Shown here: positions 59,495 to 64,000 of the stretch, piece after piece
Layout of the letters: the number at the start of each line of letters is the position of its first letter
Numbering within the stretch: position 1 is the stretch's first letter
Notes under the pieces: model-generated
Told to the model about the DNA's origin: nothing
Database searches by the model: none
The model's input: the letters and a program-made list of their open reading frames with translations, nothing else
Made by a program: the position numbers and the translations under genes
NCBI GenBank assembly: GCA_017624915.1
Contig: JAGAMC010000049.1
Span: 1-64,000, forward strand
Source: Oscillospiraceae bacterium
Lineage (GTDB): Bacteria > Bacillota > Clostridia > Oscillospirales > Oscillospiraceae
Direction: 5' to 3'
DNA length: 64,000 nucleotides

Positions 59495-60391
59495 ATGGAT
59501 AGCTTCCGACAGGCAGTCTCAATTTTGCCCGAGCGGCTCAGAGAGCTTGCGCTTGCGCTGGATCCGGGTGAGATGGTGGGTGTGGAGGAGATCCGGCTTC
59601 GGGCCGGCCGCATGCCGGCACTGACCTGTCCGGATGGTGAAGTACCCATGATGGGGGCGAACCCTGTCACCACGCAGGAGATCGAGCTTCTGGTGCAAAA
59701 CGCAAGCAGGTGGTCGCTGCATACAGTTCTGGACCAGCTGCGGCAGGGGTATATGACCACCCGGGGAGGACACCGCCTCGGCCTGTGCGGCACGGCAGTT
59801 ATGGAGGGGGGACAGGTGCGGACAATCCGTGAGATCACCTCGGCAAATCTGCGCATAGCACGGGAAAAGAGAGGATGCGCAAGCAAAATAGCTTTACATA
59901 TAAAGGGAAAAAATTCGGTGGCCAATACGCTCATAATTGCCCCGCCGGGGGCGGGAAAAACCACCCTGCTGCGGGATCTTATCCGACAGCTTTCCGACTG
60001 CCGCCTGCGTGTGGCGGTGGCGGATGAGAGGGGGGAGCTTTCCGCCATGTGGCAGGGTGCGCCACAGCTTGATCTGGGCCAGAGTACGGATGTGCTTGCG
60101 GGATGTCCAAAGGCTGTGGCCATTGAGCAGCTGCTGCGGGGAATGAATCCGCAGGTGATCGCAGTGGACGAGATCACCGCCGGAGAGGATGTTCGAGCCA
60201 TAGAGCAGGCGGTGGGCTGCGGCGTATCTCTGCTGGCGACCGCACACGCCCGGGAAGTGGAGGATCTGAAACGAAGACCTCTTTATCGGGAGTTGCTTTC
60301 AGAGGGGATCTTCCGTTATCTGGTCATGATAGAAAGGCGGTCCGGGCGACGGGAAGCAAGGGTAGTGCCGGCGGAGGAACTGGGATGCTGA
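59495..60391 (+). CDS. spoIIIAA: stage III sporulation protein AA (AAA ATPase)
   Basis: 298 aa. Walker A APPGAGKTT (about 148-156) and Walker B VIAVDEITAGED (about 224-235), related to secretion ATPases. Powers the A-Q channel complex between mother cell and forespore. RBS GGGGGTG. First of eight spoIIIA genes; overlaps spoIIIAB by 7 nt. Expected to be sigma-E controlled; no sigma-A promoter seen. Confidence 0.97.
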   Translation: MDSFRQAVSILPERLRELALALDPGEMVGVEEIRLRAGRMPALTCPDGEVPMMGANPVTTQEIELLVQNASRWSLHTVLDQLRQGYMTTRGGHRLGLCGTAVMEGGQVRTIREITSANLRIAREKRGCASKIALHIKGKNSVANTLIIAPPGAGKTTLLRDLIRQLSDCRLRVAVADERGELSAMWQGAPQLDLGQSTDVLAGCPKAVAIEQLLRGMNPQVIAVDEITAGEDVRAIEQAVGCGVSLLATAHAREVEDLKRRPLYRELLSEGIFRYLVMIERRSGRREARVVPAEELGC

Positions 60392-60885
60392 GATTGACGG
60401 GTGCTGTACTGGTGTGGGTCGGGTGTGTCGCGTGGGGCCTGCGTGCGGCGGCGGAGCGGCGCAGTCAGCAGCGGCTTTTGGAGGAATTGGTCAGCAGTCT
60501 TGAGATCATGGAGCGTGAACTGACTCTGAACCAAAGGGCGCTGCCGGAGCTGATGAGGCAGCTTTCCGCAAGGGCCACTACCCAGAGCGCACAGCTGTTT
60601 CAAAGCTGCGCAGACAGCATGGAAACAGGGGGCAGTTTTGTCAAAGCGTGGGACAGCTCGGTGGCGCAGCTTCCGTTGAGCCGGGAGGACAGCGCCCTGC
60701 TGCTGAGTCTGGGACAGGTCCTGGGTCGGTATGAGGACAGAGGGCAGGGGGAAGCGGTATCGCATATCCGCCGTGGGCTGGAGAGCAGGCTTGCCCTTGT
60801 CAGACAGCAGACACTGGCCTCGGCCCGGGTGTATACAGCATTGGGAACGGCAGCGGGAGGCTTTCTGGCGCTGATCCTGATTTAA
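60385..60885 (+). CDS. spoIIIAB: stage III sporulation protein AB
   Basis: 166 aa. N-terminal and C-terminal hydrophobic helices (about 4-22 and 148-166) flank a helical domain, resembling type II secretion F-like proteins. Channel component in the mother-cell membrane. Overlaps spoIIIAA. Confidence 0.95.
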   Translation: MLRLTGAVLVWVGCVAWGLRAAAERRSQQRLLEELVSSLEIMERELTLNQRALPELMRQLSARATTQSAQLFQSCADSMETGGSFVKAWDSSVAQLPLSREDSALLLSLGQVLGRYEDRGQGEAVSHIRRGLESRLALVRQQTLASARVYTALGTAAGGFLALILI

Positions 60886-60925
60886 AACGGAAGAAGCTGC
60901 CGCGCAGGCGGAGAGGGAGAAGAAC

Positions 60926-61120
60926 ATGAATGTGGATCTGATATTCAAGATCGCGGCCATAGGGATTTTGGTCACTGTACTCAATCAGGTGCTGGTCCGC
61001 GCCGGTCGGGACGAGCAGGCGACCATGGTCACGCTGACTGCGCTGGTGGTGGTCCTGATGATGGTGGTGCGGGAGATCGCCGAGCTGTTCACACTGGTGA
61101 AAAGCCTGTTTGGACTGTGA
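60926..61120 (+). CDS. spoIIIAC: stage III sporulation protein AC
   Basis: 64 aa, two transmembrane helices (NVDLIFKIAAIGILVTVLN; VTLTALVVVLMMVVREIAELF). Standard size. RBS GGAGAGG. The stop TGA at 61118-61120 overlaps spoIIIAD start. Confidence 0.96.
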   Translation: MNVDLIFKIAAIGILVTVLNQVLVRAGRDEQATMVTLTALVVVLMMVVREIAELFTLVKSLFGL

Positions 61121-61509
61121 TGGAGCTGCTGTTGAAGATCGCGGCCGGAGCCGTGACAGCAGCGCTGTGCGCAGCTGTTTTGAGGAAAAACGCACCGGAG
61201 TTTGCCCTGCTGGTCATGCTTTGCGCCGGGGTTTGGGTGCTGATGCAGATGGCACAGCCCTTGGGTCAGGTGACCCGGACTCTGACCCATCTGGTCAGCA
61301 TTTCCAAACTGGACGCACGGGTGGTAGAGCCGGTGGTGAAGGTAGTTGGACTGTCTATTGTCACGCGGGTGACGGGAGAGGTGTGCCGCTCGGCGGGTGA
61401 CGGCGGCATCGCCGCCTTTGTGGAGACGGCGGGCACGGTGCTGGCGCTGGCGGCCACCCTGCCCCTTGCCCAAGCGGTTGTGGAAATGATCACGGGGTTG
61501 CTGGCATGA
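61120..61509 (+). CDS. spoIIIAD: stage III sporulation protein AD
   Basis: 129 aa from ATG 61120; a GTG at 61117 is an alternative. Several membrane helices. Part of the SpoIIIA channel. Overlaps spoIIIAC stop and spoIIIAE start. Confidence 0.95.
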   Translation: MELLLKIAAGAVTAALCAAVLRKNAPEFALLVMLCAGVWVLMQMAQPLGQVTRTLTHLVSISKLDARVVEPVVKVVGLSIVTRVTGEVCRSAGDGGIAAFVETAGTVLALAATLPLAQAVVEMITGLLA

Positions 61510-62591
61510 GAAGATGGTTTGTTCTTTTTGCGGTGGCAATGCTGCTGTGCGCACCCTGCCGGGCGCAGGAGGTGCAGCTTTGGGACGAGCTTGGGGCAGG
61601 AGAGCTTGCGCGGGCTGGGGAGCGCTATGATGTGGGGATCGAGCTTTCCCCGGAGCTTGACATGAACGAAGGGATGCGGTCTGTGCTGAAGCGTGCGTCC
61701 GAGCATCTTCCCGGCGTATTACACGATGCGGTGCAAAGTGCGCTGATGCTGCTTGTAGTGGTGCTGTTGTGCGCTGCGGCAGAAGGAGTACAGGCTGCGG
61801 GGATGGCCGACGGGATCCCGGTATCTGTCATGGCTGGTGCGCTGGCGATTACGGGGCTTGCAGCCAGTGATATGACGGTGATGCTTGGGCTGGGACGAAG
61901 TACCATAGACAAAATGCAGGGGTTTGGCCAGGTGCTGCTGCCTGTCATGGCGGCCTTTACCGCCGCCACAGGAAGCGTGGGAGCGGCGGCGGCACGGCAG
62001 GTGGCAACAGCCATGTTTTCAAGCCTGCTGCTTACCCTGATTGATAAGCTGCTGGTCCCCCTTGTCTATGCCTATGTAACCGCCTGCACCGCCTATGCTG
62101 CGGTGGGAAATCCGGGACTGAAAAAGGTCGCGGATATTTTGAAATGGGTCGTCACCACGGCTCTGACCACACTGCTGATCCTCTTTGTGACCTATCTTTC
62201 TTTGAGCGGCATTTTTGCCGGTACCACGGATGCGGCGGCGCTGAAAGCCGCAAAAATGGCCATCGCAAATGTGGTGCCGGTGGTTGGCCGCATCATTTCA
62301 GACGCTGCGGAGACAGTTTTGGTTGGGGCAGGATTGCTGAAAAATACAGTTGGTCTATTCGGAATGCTCGCGGTACTGGCCCTTTGCATCGTACCGTTCC
62401 TGCAGCTGGGCGTCCACTATCTGACCTATAAGATCAGTGCAGCATTGGCGGCAACACTGGCGAACAGCCGGCTTTCCGAACTGATCGGAGGGATCGGGAC
62501 AGCGTTTGGCTTGATTCTTGGTATGACAGGTGCTTGTACTTTACTGCTTTTGGTAAGTATGCTGTCCGGTGTTGTGGGGGTGGGAACATGA
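61506..62591 (+). CDS. spoIIIAE: stage III sporulation protein AE
   Basis: 361 aa. N-terminal signal (ALFAVAMLLCAPCRAQ region) and about seven C-terminal membrane helices from about residue 70 on, which is the family layout. Essential channel component. ATGA overlap with spoIIIAF. Confidence 0.95.
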   Translation: MRRWFVLFAVAMLLCAPCRAQEVQLWDELGAGELARAGERYDVGIELSPELDMNEGMRSVLKRASEHLPGVLHDAVQSALMLLVVVLLCAAAEGVQAAGMADGIPVSVMAGALAITGLAASDMTVMLGLGRSTIDKMQGFGQVLLPVMAAFTAATGSVGAAAARQVATAMFSSLLLTLIDKLLVPLVYAYVTACTAYAAVGNPGLKKVADILKWVVTTALTTLLILFVTYLSLSGIFAGTTDAAALKAAKMAIANVVPVVGRIISDAAETVLVGAGLLKNTVGLFGMLAVLALCIVPFLQLGVHYLTYKISAALAATLANSRLSELIGGIGTAFGLILGMTGACTLLLLVSMLSGVVGVGT

Positions 62592-63079
62592 GCGGTGCGG
62601 TAAGCAGCTGGCTGATCGCGGTGACCTGCGCGGCGCTCATTGCAGCCGTTGTGGACAGTCTGATGCCTGGAGGGCCTATCAGACAGGTGGGTAAACTTGC
62701 CTGCACGCTTATGGTCATGTGGGCCGTGCTGCAGCCGCTGTTGTCTTTGCAGCCGGGAGATCCGCTTGAATATCTGGGCGGCATCCGGGATCAGGCGGCA
62801 GTACAGCAGGAGCAGCTCAGTCAGGTCAGCGGCGGTCTTTTAAAAAAGCTCATAGAGCAGCAGACCGCCGCATATATTGTGGACAAGGCGACCGGGTGCG
62901 GCTTTTCCTGTCAGGTGGAGGTGACCTGTGAGCCGGGGGAGGCGGGGACATGGGTCCCATGCCGCGTGGATGTGCGCGCGGAAGATGCCTCAGATAAACA
63001 GCGGGAAGCGCTGACGCAATTGATCCGGGAAGAGATCGGGGTCAGTTCGCAGCAGCTGTTCTGGGCAGGAGGTGAGTAG
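62588..63079 (+). CDS. spoIIIAF: stage III sporulation protein AF
   Basis: 163 aa from ATG 62588 (4-nt overlap with spoIIIAE); two N-terminal membrane helices (about 8-24, 36-54) and a soluble C-terminal ring-building-motif-like domain. Directly followed by spoIIIAG. Confidence 0.93.
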   Translation: MSGAVSSWLIAVTCAALIAAVVDSLMPGGPIRQVGKLACTLMVMWAVLQPLLSLQPGDPLEYLGGIRDQAAVQQEQLSQVSGGLLKKLIEQQTAAYIVDKATGCGFSCQVEVTCEPGEAGTWVPCRVDVRAEDASDKQREALTQLIREEIGVSSQQLFWAGGE

Positions 63080-63580
63080 ATGAAGCTGAAGCTGTCCCAG
63101 ACATATAAAAAGCTGTGGGAACGGTACAAATATGCGCTTGCGGTGGTAGCGGCGGGCCTGATCCTCCTGCTGCTGCCCTCGGGAGGCAGGACACAAGAAA
63201 CACAAATGACGGCAGGCTCAGATGTGTCCGGATGCTTTGATGTGGAAGGATTGGAACGCAAGCTTGAAACGGTGTTGTCAAAGGTGGCAGGCGCCGGTCA
63301 GGTCAGTGTAGTGCTGACGGTAAAAGAAGGCGGTCGACAGATACCCGCACAGGATACCGAGGTATCGGGCGAGGAACAGAGCAGGAAAACTGTTATCATA
63401 TCTCAGGGTACAGGTAAGGAAGGACCTGTGGTACTCCAGAGCATATATCCAAAATTTCAGGGGGCGCTCATCGTCTGTCCCGGAGGTCGGGATGCCACGG
63501 TCAGACTGCAGCTCATGGAGGCGGTGCGCGCCCTGACAGGACTGAGTTCGGAAAAAATATCAATTTGCACAAGTAAATGA
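63080..63580 (+). CDS. spoIIIAG: stage III sporulation protein AG
   Basis: 166 aa. One membrane helix (about 15-35) then an intermembrane ring-building domain with VLSKVAGAGQVSVVLTVKEGG. Forms a large ring in the channel. Abuts spoIIIAF with no gap. Confidence 0.95.
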   Translation: MKLKLSQTYKKLWERYKYALAVVAAGLILLLLPSGGRTQETQMTAGSDVSGCFDVEGLERKLETVLSKVAGAGQVSVVLTVKEGGRQIPAQDTEVSGEEQSRKTVIISQGTGKEGPVVLQSIYPKFQGALIVCPGGRDATVRLQLMEAVRALTGLSSEKISICTSK

Positions 63581-63594
63581 GGGAGGAACGGGAA

Positions 63595-64000
63595 ATGAAA
63601 AGCAGTAAGGGGAAAACGCAGTCTTGGGCGCAGTTGGTAAAACGCAACACAGTGGTGGCAGCTATCGTGCTGTTTGTCTGTGTGGCGGTCTATCTCAACT
63701 GGAACTATCAGCAGACCGGCCAGGCGGCGGATGCAGGCAAGACGCTGGGAGATGCCGCTCTGGTAGGCGGCGAGGCCAAGGACCCTCTGGTAGGCAACAG
63801 CTCTGCAGACGGAACGCAGGACGGAAGCAGCGGCGCTGTGTCCACCGGAGCATATTTTGCCAATGCCCGTCTCAACCGGCAGCAGGCCCGTGACAGCGCC
63901 CTGTCCATGCTGCAGGAGAGCATTGCCGGCGAGAACGCGGATCAGGCCATGAAGGATCAGGCCAACGCCGCCATCCAGACCATGGCAGGGTACACCGTTA
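63595..64000 (+). CDS. spoIIIAH: stage III sporulation protein AH (3' truncated by window)
   Basis: The first 135 residues are visible, open to the window edge. RBS GGGAGGAACGGG. Basic N-terminus, one membrane helix (about 20-38, VVAAIVLFVCVAVYLNW), a Gly/Ser/Asp-rich linker, then the start of the SpoIIIAH/EscJ-like domain (YFANARLNRQQARDSALSML). It interacts with forespore SpoIIQ. Confidence 0.95.
   Translation, partial: MKSSKGKTQSWAQLVKRNTVVAAIVLFVCVAVYLNWNYQQTGQAADAGKTLGDAALVGGEAKDPLVGNSSADGTQDGSSGAVSTGAYFANARLNRQQARDSALSMLQESIAGENADQAMKDQANAAIQTMAGYTV

Noticed and set aside
1..64000. CRISPR arrays, insertion sequences, rRNA genes
   Set aside because: No regularly spaced direct repeats, transposase-like proteins or rRNA sequence were seen.

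Overview
The window comes from a spore-forming, Gram-positive, anaerobic Clostridia genome, probably a gut Oscillospiraceae-type organism. The evidence is an (incomplete at the right edge) spoIIIAA-AH operon, a T-box leader on alaS, an [FeFe] hydrogenase, a rapZ-yvcK-whiA cluster, SLH-domain surface proteins and strong sigma-A promoters with 16-18 bp spacers. The species assignment is inference from gene content only. Most of the window is high-GC and gene-dense; one 9 kb block (about 21.2-30.2 kb) is visibly AT-richer and is a mobile element.

Layout. 0-4.7 kb: housekeeping run DUF512 radical-SAM-like protein, der, plsY, gpsA. 4.8-18.8 kb: surface polysaccharide and envelope region. It holds a Wzz/BY-kinase/PHP-phosphatase regulatory trio, a complete CapE-CapF-CapG route to UDP-N-acetyl-L-fucosamine, an anchored coiled-coil protein with an SLH protein, a cassette of HPr-kinase-like kinase, PqqD-like protein, S24/S26 peptidase and ABC exporter, and a PglF/CapD-like membrane dehydratase. 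No glycosyltransferase, flippase or polymerase is present, so assembly genes must lie elsewhere. 18.9-21.1 kb: CBS-containing family II pyrophosphatase and a small helical protein.

21.2-30.2 kb: an integrative element with tyrosine integrase, excisionase-like HTH protein, FtsK-type translocase, a Rep protein with CRESS-DNA-virus-like HUH endonuclease and SF3 helicase motifs, and cargo (ECF sigma factor with FG-GAP-type membrane partner, DUF6076-like protein). It sits in the anticodon arm of a tRNA-Gly(CCC) gene. The two halves of that gene now flank the element and still pair perfectly, and the element carries an intact tRNA-Gly(CCC) with its own promoter and terminator. A perfect stem-loop with a 9-nt loop resembling the CRESS nonanucleotide lies next to rep and is the candidate replication origin.

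30.3-41.1 kb: [FeFe] hydrogenase, T-box-controlled lipoprotein and alaS, HIT protein, CAP/SLH protein, stand-alone trmD, DegV, HD hydrolase, then a yybP-ykoY-type (Mn2+) riboswitch in front of an orphan OadB/OadG-like pair. 41.4-51.9 kb: murB, rapZ, yvcK, whiA, VanZ, GNAT, two tiny membrane proteins, dnaE, cls. 51.9-54.8 kb (minus strand): ylxM-ffh-rpsP-khpA-rimM. 55.0-59.4 kb: two M16-family proteins, lgt, folD. 59.5-64.0 kb: spoIIIAA to spoIIIAH, the last gene cut by the window edge.

Most notable: (1) the element that destroys and replaces a tRNA-Gly, (2) its CRESS-like Rep plus stem-loop origin, (3) the kinase/PqqD/peptidase/ABC cassette with a degenerate nucleotidyltransferase nearby, reminiscent of lasso-peptide tailoring genes but with no precursor or cyclase, and (4) the Mn2+-type riboswitch on a decarboxylase-pump beta subunit lacking its carboxyltransferase.
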